64,000 nucleotides of DNA from Prorocentrum cordatum (lineage: Eukaryota; Sar; Dinophyceae; Prorocentrales; Prorocentraceae), in contig CAUYUJ010017971.1 of the NCBI GenBank assembly GCA_963575745.1, positions 593,873 to 657,872 of the forward strand, written 5' to 3'. The position numbers and the translations under genes were made by a program. Position 1 is the stretch's first letter. The number at the start of each line of letters is the position of its first letter. The notes beneath the pieces are model-generated. The model did not search any database. It saw only the letters and a list, made by a program, of their open reading frames with translations, and had not been told where the DNA came from. Positions 41,120 through 52,504 of this stretch are shown here, in pieces.

Positions 41120-42634
41120 CCTCGGAACCGAGTTGGCATCGCCGTGCCAGGGCCCAGCGAGGCCAGGCACGCCTTCTTCTCAGGCTCCGTGCAGCAGCAG
41201 TACTTCTCCAAGGGCATCACTCCTCAGGCATGGCGCACCGCCAAGGCCAGAGAGGAGCCCGACCCTCTGGCCCTGGGCTGGACTGGGTCTGTATCCCATG
41301 CGGGAGAAGAGTCAAGGGGCACCATTGGCGCTGCCTATGTGGAACCACCTTTGGCAGGAACGAGAACTTGGCGAACCCGCACCCTGGTGGAGCCCACTTC
41401 GAGCGCGGCCAGGACGGGCGGATCCGCAGCAGACGTTCTCAGTCCAGGCCACAGTCTACGCGCCCGAAAGACAACAACAACAAGGCCGCCCACGACATCG
41501 TGAAGCAGACTGTGCCCATCACGAGAGCAGACATGATGAGCTTGCCGCACGCCGTTGAGCACTACCAGGAGCCCCCCACGGACATCAGTGAGCTGCGCAG
41601 GTTCAAGCGTCAACACTACGGGCGCATGCTCAGACTAGCCAGGCTCATACTGGCCCTGCGCGTCGCAGGGCACTCCTCCTCAGAGGCCGAGACTGAGTTG
41701 GCGGTCTGCAAGCTCATGCAGAGCACGACTGAGACGGTGACGAATGAGCTCCACACCAACAGAGACCACGTTATCGAGCGTTTGAAGAGCAGACGCGAGA
41801 GGCAGCAACAGCTGGCGGACGAAGGGCTTTGAGAAGGACCTAGAGCGCCTCAAGGCCAGCATCGCCGAGCTTGAGGACACTGACGGGGACCAGGTCTTTG
41901 AGGATTACGATGACGACGACGACGACATGGGGGACATCAGTGGCGGAGTCGCGATCCATGCACCGAGGGTCAGGCAACATCCAGCAGGGGCCGCACCTCC
42001 AGAGGCCGCAGCACCTGTGCAGGCTACGGCACCTCCAGCAGCAGCGGCACCACCGCAGCCTCCTGCACCCTCGCAGGCGAACCTCGACATCTTGCTCGCA
42101 GGCATGCACACCCTGATGAACCAGATACAGCAGCAGGCCCAAGCTCAAGAAGCACAGCAGAAGCAGATCTCCGATTTGACCAGTGCGGTGGGGTTTATCT
42201 CAGGGGCCCAGCAGGTCACTGGGCCCCCAACTCCGTTCGTCTCATCTTCCCCAGCAGCGTCAACACCAGTGGGTTTGCCAGTACCATCGACTCCACCAGC
42301 AGTGCGAAGGCCAGTATCCCCGTCAGCCGCTGGACGTCACGAGCCGACTTCACCTTACCCTCCTGCTCAGCGCACGCCAGAAGGAGAGACAGTCCCGACT
42401 ACACCGATTGCGCCATCACCGCGGCCGGCAGCACCAGCGGAAGAAGGGCCAACCCCGACGCTCGAGATGATAGACCCGTCGCTACTGGCGCCAACGAAGC
42501 CGTTGAGCAACCGAGACGGGGTTAGCAGCGGTCCGAACTTCAGCATGACCGAAACCCACTTCGTAGACCTTAGGAGGCAGTCATCCAGAGTGCGCTGGGC
42601 ACCTCCTCAGGTGGCTTTTTTCCGCACCGATTAG
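41120..42634 (+). pseudogene. LINE C ORF1: Cys finger, coiled coil
   Basis: ORF1 is readable across three frames. The first (about 41120-41290) has SGSVQQQYFSKGITPQAW. The second gives WVCIPCGRRVKGHHWRCLCG (about 41277-41340), a C-x2-C/C-x-C finger with Trp before each half. It runs on through DISELRRFKRQHYGRML to 41832. The third starts near 41830 with FEKDLERLKASIAELED, a coiled-coil-like helix, then an acidic run (EDYDDDDDD) and a Pro/Ala-rich region with a Gln-rich helix (MNQIQQQAQAQEAQQKQISD), ending at 42634. The expected role is RNA binding and multimerisation. The start codon is uncertain. Confidence 0.55.
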
Positions 42635-44040
42635 CCTCCGCTCATTCACCCCCCCTCTCCTCACATGAAACCCTCCCGCTCCATACTCTCCACGAAGCAG
42701 GCTAGGGTTGGCCTCGATACTGCATGCGACGTTTGCATATGTTTCAGGTCCGATGTTAGGGTTGATGTCGGCACCCCATGGCAAGTCTACGCCGCCGCTA
42801 CCACGTTAGCGATTAGACACGCACCTGATGTGTGGACGCATCTGGCGGAAGCAGCGACATGTGACATGCTTCTGATTCAAGAGTAACTCCTGGGAGTTTA
42901 AGACTAGATGGAACTTTTTGGGCCAGGTTCTTGAGAGAACGGAAGTTTCCTTCCTTGACAGCATTTCTTGTAGCGCCACCTGGTGGCACCTTGAAGCCTG
43001 CCCAGGCGAGTGGGCTCTAATCTGTGCGACGCCCTCGCCCCTCGGGGCGCCTCTTTCTGCCTGCACAGATGCCAACAGTGACACCTACAAGGCAGTAGCT
43101 CAGGGAGCGCGCTGTGGGACTGGGAATGTACCTAGAGGCGATGGGGGAGGGAGGGAGAAGAAGAGAGATGTTTCTATTAAAGCGTCACAAGGAAGACTCA
43201 GGTCACCTTCTGAACAGCTTGTTGCAAGGCTCCTACTCTGTCTCGCCATGATGTACGCCCCCCTAATGTGTGGGGCGCTGCCTACCCTCGGCAACTAGAT
43301 GTACACCTTTCCCGACGCTTATTTACTAGATGATCGTGTATGCACATGCCTCGCTTTCTCCGAGGACGCGCTGCTTCAGCATTCCACGGCCTCGTCTAGC
43401 ACCGGGCCTCTAGGCCTTTTTGTTGGTTCAGATTGCGACTTCGCAGTTTTTCTCCCTCTCCGCCTTAACCCTTCCTTTGGGGATCAGGAAGGTCAGGGGG
43501 GAGGCCCCCCCCCTACTCCGCTCCATCAGGGCTTGAAGCGTTGCAGTACCAAGTGGGTGACCACGCTGCCACTGCTCGCCCTCATCCCTCCAGTTGGCCA
43601 TTACCCAAGTCAGTCGCTACTGTTGGTTCCTGTACACCATCGTTTAGACAACAGCATTCGTTCTTGCACGTTGCAGCGCTCTGTCAGTCTCCGCGCGATG
43701 CTGAGTCACAGAGCTACAGTCCAGCTTCTCCGCCCCCTCTCATTCGCAAGTTGGATGACTCCCCCAAGGGCCCCTCTTTGGCCACAGCCCCACTGGGAGG
43801 TGGAGGTGAGGGAGGAGATTCTTTTACTCCTCCCTCACCGCGTCGCCCACATAGCGAGGCCCCGCAGTGTAGACCTATTCGGATCAATCCCAGCCTGGAC
43901 CCATTTGACCACGACTATGTCAGCAGCCACAGGCTTGGGGATATCACGTGTCCTCCCTTGTGCCTTGAGGTTCCCCTCAATGAGCTCCCTGAGGTCTCCT
44001 GTATGGAACTCGATATGGCCCCTCATAGGCAGGGGGCCCG
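42635..44040 (+). other. LINE C spacer or ORF2 N-terminal region
   Basis: Between ORF1 and RNase H. One frame includes CDMLLIQE before a stop at 42883, which looks like the first endonuclease motif but has no following motifs here. Another frame near 43880-44040 has NPSLDPFDHDYVSSHRLG and LNELPEVSCMELDMAPHRQG, probably the stretch leading into RNase H. I cannot assign the rest. Confidence 0.35.
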
Positions 44041-44520
44041 CGAAATTGCATATTTTCACGGATGGCTCCGCCAAGCCCAAATGCCCCACCAAGGCCTCAT
44101 GGGAAATGGCCATTATAGGTGAGCATTCTTCCTATCCTAGCAAGCGTCATTCAGTCTCCTTGGGTGGTGGGCAGCTGACTTAGCCAGCTCTTGCAGGACT
44201 GCCACTGGCACCGACTTGGCCACGAGCACCGAGAGCGAGTTCATTGGAGCACTGTGGGCGGCATTCTTCCTAGCCAGCAACAACGCCACTGCGCCCGCTG
44301 AGGTGCAAACCGACTCTCTCAACGTCGTGCGGTCCATATCTGGCAGCTCCGCGCCGCCGCCCCGCGACAAGATTGGCCGATGATTAGCGTGCTCACTCTG
44401 GGCTCAGGTTAGGCACCACCGTGTGGTCACAACCTCCCATGGCAAGGGTCGCGCTGGACATCCCCGGAACACGCTGGCCGACTGGCTCGCAGGAGCTGTT
44501 CTTGAGGAAAAGGTCCAGGC
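44041..44520 (+). pseudogene. LINE C RNase H domain
   Basis: The motifs are in order but in three frames. AKLHIFTDGSAKPKCP (about 44039-44085) holds the first Asp. STESEFIGALWAAFFLAS (about 44225-44280) holds the Glu. VQTDSLNVVRS (about 44305) holds the second Asp. HGKGRAGHPRNTLADWLAGA (about 44433-44492) is the last motif, with His and Asp. The domain is complete in content but broken by at least two frameshifts. It lies upstream of the endonuclease, whereas LINEs A and B have RNase H after the reverse transcriptase. Confidence 0.75.
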
Positions 44521-44749
44521 CACTGTGTTTCCTGATGCCTCCCTTAGCCGCACTCTCTATCATAAGTCCAGAGAGTGGGCCTGGCTCCTAGAAGCCGATG
44601 GCACCTCCAGGGATGCCTATCCATCGCAGCTGGGAGGCACAGGCACTCACACGCCCACGTGTCAGGTGACGGCGGAGCACATGCCCACCTCCCTCTCGCC
44701 ACATCCTGTCTCGCCCGCCGCCGTCTCCGCTATCTCTGTGTCCTTTCAG

Positions 44750-45595
44750 GCGGCGCAGTTCAATTCTCGCCCCGCTTCTTCCTTGCTCAGCTTTGGGAAG
44801 GCAGGGCGAGAGAGACGGGCTAGGCTCAAACTTCTTCGAGCACAATTCATGGAAACGAACGCCGTCCTAGTCGGAATACAAGAAGCTAAAACACCGAGGG
44901 GCTCCCGCAGTTCGGATGGCTTCTTCGAAATTTCCACGGGACCCGATGACGAAGGGTTGGGAGTGGAACCCTGGATCAACACCCTGCCCCCCTATGCCCG
45001 CACAGATAAACAGGAGTATTTCCTCCTGTCCAAACATGCACGTGTCTTGTTCGCGTCTAGCAGATTGCTCTTTGCTCGCATCCAAGCCCCTGCCTTGAAT
45101 ATGTTTGTTTTCGTGGCTCATGTGCCCCATGCCAGGATTGCCTCTCTTGCTCGGGAGAAATTCTGGACCACTTTTGAGCAGCAGGCCCAACAGTGGCCAC
45201 CCTCCCTGGGGCTGCGGGATGCGAATGCTAGAGTGGGCACGCTTCTCTCCTCCTCCATCGGATCAACCGAGCCAAGACAGCAAGAGGACCAGCAGGGACG
45301 CAAGTTACACTGTTTTGTGCAGGAACACGATCTGCGACTCGCCAACACTTTATTGATGCGTTCGCCCGAGGGATACACATATGTGAGCAATCGCGGCACG
45401 AGGCGCAGGATTGACTATATAGCCACCCCCGCCGCCCTCCAAGCTTGCCTTAGCGATTGCAAAGTTGCAACAGGGTTTGACACTGGGCTAACGCCCAAAG
45501 ACCAGTTTCCCATGTTTGCGTCCTTCGCTTGGGACGCGGAGCATAAGCCTCGCAGAACTTGGAAAGCCCCCCCCCTCCCCCCCCCCCCCCCCTGA
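44750..45595 (+). pseudogene. LINE C endonuclease domain
   Basis: One open frame (44423-45595) holds the end of RNase H and a whole endonuclease. Motifs: NAVLVGIQEAKTPRGS (about 44860, Glu), LGLRDANARVGTLL (about 45208, replacing GDFNA-x-(L/I)G), RRIDYIATP (about 45402, DY) and TPKDQFPMFASF (about 45495, with Asp-Gln where Asp-His is usual). The Arg-Asp-Ala-Asn form of the GDFN motif and the Asp-Gln may be mutations. A C run at 45569-45593 ends the frame. RNase H and endonuclease in one frame show that they belong to one polyprotein. Confidence 0.75.
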
Positions 45596-46480
45596 CCCTC
45601 TCAAGATGGATTGCCCCCAGGCTAGTGCTCAGTTTCGCCAGGTACTTGACGACGTACCCCTAAGACCATGGCCCTGTAAACGAAACCCGCACTGCCACGA
45701 AGCAACAGCTCACATTGCCCAAGCGGCCCACACTTGTTTCGCTCTGACTAAGCAACTTCCTAATAAGGAGTTTTTATCGCCAGATGTCATGGACATGATT
45801 CGACTAAGAAGAGGACCCCCACGAGCACTCCGCAGATGGTTCGTGGATGCGCCGTGTGCTGGGGCAGCGCTGTCATCCCATATTGCCTCTGTGTCTCGCT
45901 TTGCTTCTCGTCTCATCTCAGGCGACCTCTCCCGCACCAACCTCGACGCCATGCCTTCCACATTTGTTTCGTTGGCACAGTTGGTTCGCTTCTCCGCATC
46001 ACTACATCAGCAGCGTCAGTTGAGCAGCGCGGACTTTGCCATTCGGATCACCCACTTCGCCGCTAACAGTTCGGGCGCAGTCAGAAAAAAGTGAAGGGGG
46101 CCATGCCGAGTTTCTCTCGCACGCGGCTGACCAGATTCAGTTGGCCGCGGATGCCCACATGCCCAGGAATGAGTGGAAACAGATCAACAGGCTTCTCGAT
46201 CTCGGGGGCAAATCTAGAGGCGCCTCCTCCCCTGCCAACACCATCCCCCTCATGACAGATGAGGGGGTCTCCGAACCCACTCAGCGCCCAGACGGCTCGG
46301 TCGGCCCATCGATTCCCGGCACCCATGCGCAAGTGATTCAGAATATGCAGCGGCACTTCAGGAACGTGGAGAAGGGACATGCCATTTGTCTGTCTGATAT
46401 ATTCCAAACCTACAATCCACTTCCTGACCTTCTGAGTAGCATTGGACAGCGCTTGCCTGTGCATGCGCCCACCCCCTGGA
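45596..46480 (+). pseudogene. LINE C linker before reverse transcriptase
   Basis: Frames ending at 46094 and then continuing near 46100 read like an endonuclease-to-RT linker (DVMDMIRLRRGPPRALRRWF; NMQRHFRNVEKGHAICLSD). No named domain. The length is comparable to the linkers in LINEs A and B. Confidence 0.5.
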
Positions 46481-47720
46481 CTTGCAGCATCTCATGCGTG
46501 CCTTCAAGAAAGGCAAGGCTCCAGGCATTGACGGAATACCCAGCGGCATCTTCAAGATTGCCCCCCTACAGTTGTCTAGGATCCCGGGCCCTCTTTTGGC
46601 TAAAATCACTCTTGGTGGCAGAGAACCCTTCGTTTTCAAGCTGGGCGAAGTTGCCTATTTCTATAAGGGCTCGGGGGCCCCTGCCATGGCAAAAAATCAG
46701 CGTAACATACTTCTGGCCAGTACTTTATGCAAACTACATCATAAACGTTTACGCTATCTGGCACATGACTTTTTTGCATCCGCTCTCCTGCATGAGCAAT
46801 GCGGTGGCGTGGGTGGAAGGAGCGTTGACATGATCACCTTATCTGTGCGCACCTTCCTCCGCCATTGTATTAATAGTCGCACATCGGGGATGGTCATGTC
46901 TTGACCTCGTGCAGGCATTTTATACCACTATAAAACAACTCGCACTGCAATTGCCAGGCGACGAATCTCGGCCGCTGAGGCCCTTGATCAGCTCTCCCTG
47001 CCCCATGTTCTGCTCCAGGGGGTCAAAGCGCAAGTGGGTCGGCAACCCCTTCTGGATAAGCATGTTCCAAGGGATGAACTCCTGGTTCTCATTCAAGACA
47101 CCCAGAGAGACACTTATAGGAAAGTTCGGGAGGCAGAAGGCTTTGTTGCTCCGTCTCTAGGATCACGCCCAGGCACTGCAGCAGCAACGGACATTCTTCA
47201 ACTCCGTATTTCGACAGGTTCATATGGACATACGACAAGGCATACAGGGCTCGGGACGTTCCTGGCAGGAAGCGCATGACGCTCCGCCGCCTAAGTTCGC
47301 CACGGAAAGGGACTGGGACACTGCCTGCGCAGATCTCTCGTTTGTTGATGATCTCACGGTACTTTTCCAACTCGAGAATCCAGGGGATGTGTTGCCCTCC
47401 TTCCTAGCCCTCGCCGAGAATGGTATACCGCGCAGCCGCCTCGGCTGGTTTCTCGATGCATGACGCCAAAACCAAGCTACTAGTTCCTCACGGCAAAGGC
47501 TCTCGCATTGCGTTACGAAGCCTACCAGGCAAGGCCATCGCGGAGATCACCTCTGAGCGCTGGGGGGCCCCCTTTCCCACCACCCTCGCACGCAAAATTT
47601 TCGGCGGCCAAGTCGCGGCTGGTGGCCCCATGGGGCCTGATGCCCAGGCCCGCACCTCCAAAGCCTACCAAGCCCTAAGTCCCATTGGGTTCCATTCGGC
47701 ACACTGTGCCCCCCCGTAGT
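46481..47720 (+). pseudogene. LINE C reverse transcriptase
   Basis: The frame 46482-46904 gives FKKGKAPGIDGIPSGIFK, then AMAKNQRNILLASTLCKLHH and EQCGGVGGRSVDM, the blocks that precede motif A in non-LTR reverse transcriptases. Motif A and B regions (about 46905-47240) are hard to read because frames change. The frame from 47224 has MDIRQGIQGSGRSW (motif B remnant) and LSFVDDLTVLFQ (motif C, catalytic DD, about 47336-47370). AGFSMHDAKTKLLVPHGKG follows at about 47440 and gives the motif after it. At least three frameshifts. The enzyme is dead. Confidence 0.75.
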
Positions 47721-48090
47721 CAACTCCCATTGGCCAAAACAAAAGTTACGTTGGCTGAGGCCCTAGCCTCCTCTGCGCTCTTTTTTTGGTGCCCCTGTTT
47801 GGACCCGACTCTCTGCTGCGCAATACGAGAACATTCAGACGGCCCATCTAGCGGCCCATCGTGCGGCGGCTGGTCTGCCAGCCACCAACGACGCAGAGAA
47901 GCACCCCATTAATGCCCAAGTGCTGTTGGACGCTAGCCGCCTCCCAGCTAAAATGGTTCTCACCGTGGGGCGTTTGCGTCTTCTGGTCAGGGTTCTCCGG
48001 CAGGCTCCACCTGTGCTCAGGGCGCTTCTGGACCTGAATTGGGATGGCCCCTGGGGATGGCCTTCGCTCATCCATCCGTGCTGACACTGG

Positions 48091-48552
48091 GTGGCTCCAT
48101 TTTTCGCTCCTGAGTGTCCTGGACCTGACGATGGAGATGAAACCTGGGTTCCACTAGTTAGGGCCAACAAAAGGCAGTATAAAGGCATGATGCACAGTGC
48201 AATTACCAAGGCCAAGAGGTTTTACAGTGATCAGGCCCACCTAGAGGTCTGGCGACGCACACTCCACCAGATCGGGCTGGGCACATCGCTACCATCTGAC
48301 TCTTCCCCGACTGCATCTTCCTTTGTCTGTTATGAATGTGGCCATGTTGCAAGCAGCGCACAGCAACTTCACTCACACGTTGGCAAAGTGCACAAGTCGT
48401 CTCTGTCGCCCAGCAGCATTGCGACGGGCACGCTGTGCCACATGTGCTTACGCGATTTCCGACATGTCACACGTTTGGTCAAGCATCTCTCGAACGCTCC
48501 AGCTTGCAAGATCGCTCGGCACTCATCGGGCCGACTCCCCTCCCCAGGATAA
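48091..48552 (+). pseudogene. LINE C C-terminal zinc fingers
   Basis: An open frame of 153 codons with two fingers. The first is FVCYECGHVASSAQQLHSHV followed by GKVH (C2H2 type, about 48328-48400). The second is LCHMCLRDFRHVTRLVKHL with Cys instead of the last His (about 48432-48505). The preceding helix (KRQYKGMMHSAITKAKRFY) may contact nucleic acid. Fingers at this place could bind element RNA or target DNA. The region lies in the ORF2 polyprotein after the reverse transcriptase thumb. Confidence 0.7.
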
Positions 48553-48659
48553 TCAGCACAGGCGCGCATTGAAGCCAACCAAGAAGCTGCATTAAACAGG
48601 AAGCGAGGTCATTCTGATAGCTATGCTGCGCCCCCCTGACTGCAATGCCAGGGGCCGCC

Positions 48660-49760
48660 GATCGCCCCGCGTGCACCGATCTCTAAGCGTCAACTTGTCA
48701 TGCCCCCACCCTTGCCCCCCCCCCTTCCCCCTCCTGTTGTTGGTCCTGGGATGTGCCTGCCCTTGAGGCCCCCTGTTCGACCCCTCAAAGTTGCGTTGCA
48801 CCTCCTCGGGGGACTTCGGCGGCGCGGGGATCTTCAGGACCAATTTGGGCAACTGCAAGCCCTCTGTCCCACTAGGTGTGCCGTGCTGAGAATTATGTTT
48901 GATCACACCTCGCCGCTGGCTAATCTGGCGGATGACTCCTCTGGGGACGTTTGGCTTGATCTCCGAAGATCAGGCAGGGTGACGGGCGTCGCTGCTACCC
49001 CCCCCCCCCCCCTCCCATGGGACGTGGAACCCAGCTTGGCAGCTGCATTCGCCTCGTGCCAGATAAGACCCACGCCCCCTTCGTGATGCCAACAAACCGT
49101 GGGGGAGGGGGGCACTTAACATATTCGAGGGTGATCAGGTTCACCCTGACAACAGGCTGCTTCGCATATCTCTCTTGCTGCTTTACGAGGCCTGTAAGCT
49201 TACATCGTATCCCAGCCATCCCTGCGCATCCAGCTCACGCGGACTCAGTGGGGAGCTCACCTAGCATTTGGGCGCTGCCAGAGGTCTGGGCTCTCGAAAA
49301 ATGACGGGGGTCCCCAAGCACATCCTCCATCTTTGCACGTTCGGAGATTGCGCGCGCAACCCCACGGTTCTCTTGGGAGTTCGGGTGACTGCCCTAGACG
49401 CCAGGCTGCGTGACATCCAGGGGGGGGCCTTCTGCAACCACGCGAGTCATCACGCAGGGCGCCCGGCACACAATGCAGGAGAGTGGTCTGGCGAGGCTGC
49501 CACTTGCAGGTTGCCGTCCCAATTATGCAGGTTGATGGCTGCCGCCCTCTTGCAACAGATCCGCGAAGGCGCCCCCGAAGCGCACCAAGAGTTGCGACAA
49601 GGAGCCCCTTGGGGTTCTGCCCCTGGCACCATCATTGGTACACGGCCGCTGCCTTGGGACCTCCGTAGGGAGGCTGGGCTCCGTAGACGGCTGGGCCTCC
49701 GTTTAGTCGATGATGGCTGTGATATCCCGATTGGTCTCCGTGGGTTCTATGTCCCCATTT
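48660..49760 (+). pseudogene. LINE C methyltransferase-like C-terminal region
   Basis: Pieces in three frames fit a module I recall from large dinoflagellate LINE proteins. KVALHLLGGLRRRGDLQD (about 48788) comes first, then DVWLDLRRSGRVTGVAATPP (about 48945). Across a C run and a shift come TWNPAWQLHSPRAR and PLRDANKPWGRGALN, then RLLRISLLLLYEAC (about 49155). SIWALPEVWALEKMTGVPKH and LCTFGDCARNPTVLLG (about 49265-49380) follow. The order resembles motifs IV (PC), VI and VIII of C5-cytosine methyltransferases, but the Pro-Cys itself is not visible, and no methyltransferase search was run. The sequence is frameshifted and cannot encode an active enzyme. Confidence 0.45.
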
Positions 49761-50230
49761 GACCCCTATACCGAGCGCCAATCTCCCACCGACTCCATCA
49801 TCTTTCCTCGCAGGCGACCACCAACCACCAACCTGTGGGCACTGTGACGCCAAGGACCCAGGGCTAATAATCTCTCTCCTTCGCTGGACTGTAGCTCAGC
49901 CCTGGGAACGGCCCGCACGTGAAGGTGTGCCCCAGCCTAGCTGGCTGGCGCTCGTGCCCCACTGTTAAAAAATAGTAACGTGCGGGTGCTGCACTTCGGA
50001 GTGCAGCGCGCCGCTGGCAGTACCATCGCCTCCTGTGTGAAGGCTCCGCTTGTCTGAATTGTCTTGCCCGTCCTTGTCCTATGCTCGCGCGCCCAAGGCA
50101 GTAACACAGGTGGCTCCACCTTGTGATTCAGCATCTCACCTCTTCATAGGATATGCTCTTTCATCCTACTCCCCCGTTGCTCTCTCATCCTGTTCTGTGT
50201 AGGTTTCGAACCGTCCGCCGCATCGATGCA
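49761..50230. other. No gene seen; possible LINE C 3' end
   Basis: Contains GTTAAAAAATAG at about 49963-49974, a possible degraded tail. I could not find a matching target duplication near 41 kb. Confidence 0.35.
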
Positions 50231-50455
50231 TGAATGATGGTGAGGGGGAGGAGGAGGGAGGAAGATGAGGAGGAGGAGGAGGAGGCGGAGGAGGAGGAGG
50301 AGGGAGGAGGAGGAGGAGGAGGAGGAGGAGGGAGGGGAGGAGGAGGAGAGGGAGGAGGAGGGGAAGAGGAGGAGGAGGAGGGAGGAGGAGGGAGGAGGAG
50401 GGAGGAGGAGGAGGAGGAGGAGGGAGGAGGGGGAGGAGGGAGGAAGAGGGGTCGC
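50231..50455. repeat. (GGA)n array
   Basis: Impure GGA/GAG microsatellite. A separate 33-base CCT array lies at 50551-50583. Confidence 0.95.
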
Positions 50456-50665
50456 CTAAGCCCTTCGCAGAACCCTCCAAAGCAAGCAAGCTCGAGCAGC
50501 CAGCGCCAGCACGCAGGCGCCCGCAATCTTTTACCCGATGAGACAAGCCAACAGCCTCCTCCTCCTCCTCCTCCTCCTCCTCTTCTTGGGAGCCTCTCGG
50601 GCTCTCGGTACGTTTTAAGGCGGTCTCGGTGGCCTCTGGGGCCATCTTGGAGCATCGGAAGGAGG

Positions 50666-50845
50666 TACAGTCGGGGCGCTGACCTAAGGAACCCTGAATA
50701 AGGAACGAGGCCCCTTTTCTCCAGAAGTTAGACTTCGACTTCCCATCGAAAACCTGAGGACAACCTGAGGCAAGCTGTGAACGGTTAGGGAACACGGAAT
50801 CCCTCCCCGACGAAAGGAGTTCCTTCTTCAGCGCCCCGACTGTAG
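50666..50845. mobile_element. M4a, Tc1/mariner-like element, uninterrupted
   Basis: The ends are TACAGTCGGGGCGCTGA and TCAGCGCCCCGACTGTA, a perfect inverted repeat of 17 bp. 180 bp, non-coding. Same family as M4b. Confidence 0.85.
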
Positions 50846-50879
50846 GTGTAAGCAGACACACGGGTGAGCACACGGGTGA

Positions 50880-51620
50880 GACACCAATCGCCCATGGCAA
50901 GCAAGCAAGCAAGCAAGCTGAAGAAACACACGAGCAAGGGCAGTCAGACACGTGCAACCAGGATGTATTTCACGGAGCCTCGCACGCACAACCAAACGAC
51001 AGCAAGCGCAAACAAGCCAGCTGACTTGAGCACACGTGCGCACGCATTCGGGCAACAAGAAAGAGAGCGGGCAAGCGCAAGCGAGGACGCGCAGACGCAA
51101 GCCGAAAGGAAGAACAACAAACACGAGCAGGGAGTCAATCATAGGCGCACAGGCGCGCAGGTAGGCAAGCGCAAGCCTCAAACAAGCAAACACGCACATG
51201 CCACAATGCAAGCGCAAGCAGGCGAGAGAACGAGCAAGCAGACGAGCTTGCGGCTAGCGCAGCAAGTAAGCAGACCGTTGCGAGCAAAAAGTCATTCGGT
51301 GAGGCGAGAAAAAAGCAAGCGAGCGGACGCGAGCAAGAGAGCAAGCAATGTCGGAAAGCAAACAACGCGAGGAGCGAGCAAACAACGTGAAAGTAGCGAG
51401 GGCGGCAATCGCGAGCATGCTCGAGCAAGCGCGAACAAGCACAAGCAAGGGCAAGCAGCCTTCAACAAGCTGGAACCAACGCAGGCCAGGGCAAGCCAGC
51501 GGAAGCAGGCGCAAGCACGCCCAAGTTTGAAGGGCAACCGGGCGAGGCTGCACAATCAAGCGAGAACATGGCTATGGTCGGGCGAGGACAAGCAAGCAAG
51601 CAAGGGTCGCAAGGCAAATT
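50880..51620. repeat. Degenerate GCAAGC-rich tract
   Basis: GCAAGCAAGC, GAGCAAGC and CACAAGC variants over 740 bp with few T residues on the plus strand. A similar stretch lies at 53790-53910. Long open frames on both strands follow from the lack of stops, not from coding. Confidence 0.75.
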
Positions 51621-51790
51621 AGCAAGCAACTGTTAATTCTTACGTAGCACCCCGCAGTTGCGGATAAGAGTCAGGGGGCGGCGGGGATGTCTGCAGTCTG
51701 CGAGGCTCTGAAGAAGCCCGTCGCAGGCGCAAAGTTTTCAAGCTATACCACGAGCCCGACGCTTGCGCCGATCTTATTATTAAAACAATG

Positions 51791-51990
51791 TAGGTGGGTC
51801 GCGGGTTGGGTCGCAGGTGGGTCGCGGGTGGGTCGACGGTGGGTCGCGGGTGGGTCGCGGGCCGGGTCGCGGGTGGGCCGCAGGTGGGTCGCGGCCGGGA
51901 AGCGGGTGGGTCGCGAGCGGGGGGTCGCGGGGTGGGTCGCGGGTGGGTCGCGGGGTGGGTCGCGGGTGGGTCGCGGGCCTGGTCGCGGGG
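51791..51990. repeat. 11-bp minisatellite (GTGGGTCGCGG)
   Basis: About 18 copies of an 11-base unit with small variants (GTCGACGG, GCCGCAGG, GCCGGG). Confidence 0.9.
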
Positions 51991-52002
51991 AGGGCGACGA
52001 CA

Positions 52003-52140
<138 letters not shown>

Positions 52141-52254
52141 TAAGACTGTTCGTCCTTATCTGCTCGAGTGTCCAGTGCCGCCATTTTCCAAACTTTCGAT
52201 ACCCGCCCTCGTCTTCGATCGAACCCCTTTTGAGGGGTATACCTTTCTTCCCTG

Positions 52255-52350
52255 CAGGCCGGGCCCCGGCAAGCGGCGGGGCGGCCGCGGACCGTCGGCC
52301 TGGCCAGCGGCAGCGCTGATCGGCGGGGCGGCCGCGGACCGTCGACCCGA
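52255..52350. repeat. GGCGGGGCGGCCGCGGACCG direct repeat
   Basis: Two copies, at 52278 and 52323, 45 bp apart. Confidence 0.8.
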
Positions 52351-52377
52351 CCCCAAGAGGGACAGACAGGGAACCGA

Positions 52378-52455
52378 CCACGACGACGACGACGACGACG
52401 TCGACGACGACGACGTTGACGACGACGGCGACGACGACGACGACGGCGACGAAAA
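52378..52455. repeat. (GAC)n array
   Basis: GAC/ACG units with GTC and GGC variants. The poly-Asp frame is an artefact. Confidence 0.9.
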
Positions 52456-52504
52456 CGACGAGCGAAAGCGAGAGCGAAAGAGAACGACAGCAGGGCCACA
52501 AGAA

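Larger units (their letters stand above)
41040..49760 (+). mobile_element. LINE C, RNase H-first non-LTR retrotransposon
   Basis: A long decayed LINE with ORF1 (to 42634) and an ORF2 region in the order RNase H (44.05-44.5 kb), endonuclease (44.8-45.6 kb), reverse transcriptase (46.5-47.5 kb), two zinc fingers (48.3-48.5 kb) and a methyltransferase-like region (48.7-49.75 kb). All domains are on the plus strand and in several frames. Exact ends were not found. A short A run in GTTAAAAAATAG near 49965 may mark the 3' end, and GGA arrays lie at 40.9-41.0 and 50.2-50.45 kb. I recall large dinoflagellate predicted proteins with this domain series. The copy is inactive. Confidence 0.75.

Noticed and set aside
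42830-42885. CDMLLIQE as a first endonuclease motif, implying a second endonuclease in LINE C.
   Set aside because: No GDFN-, DY- or SDH-like motif follows, and a complete set exists at 44.8-45.6 kb.
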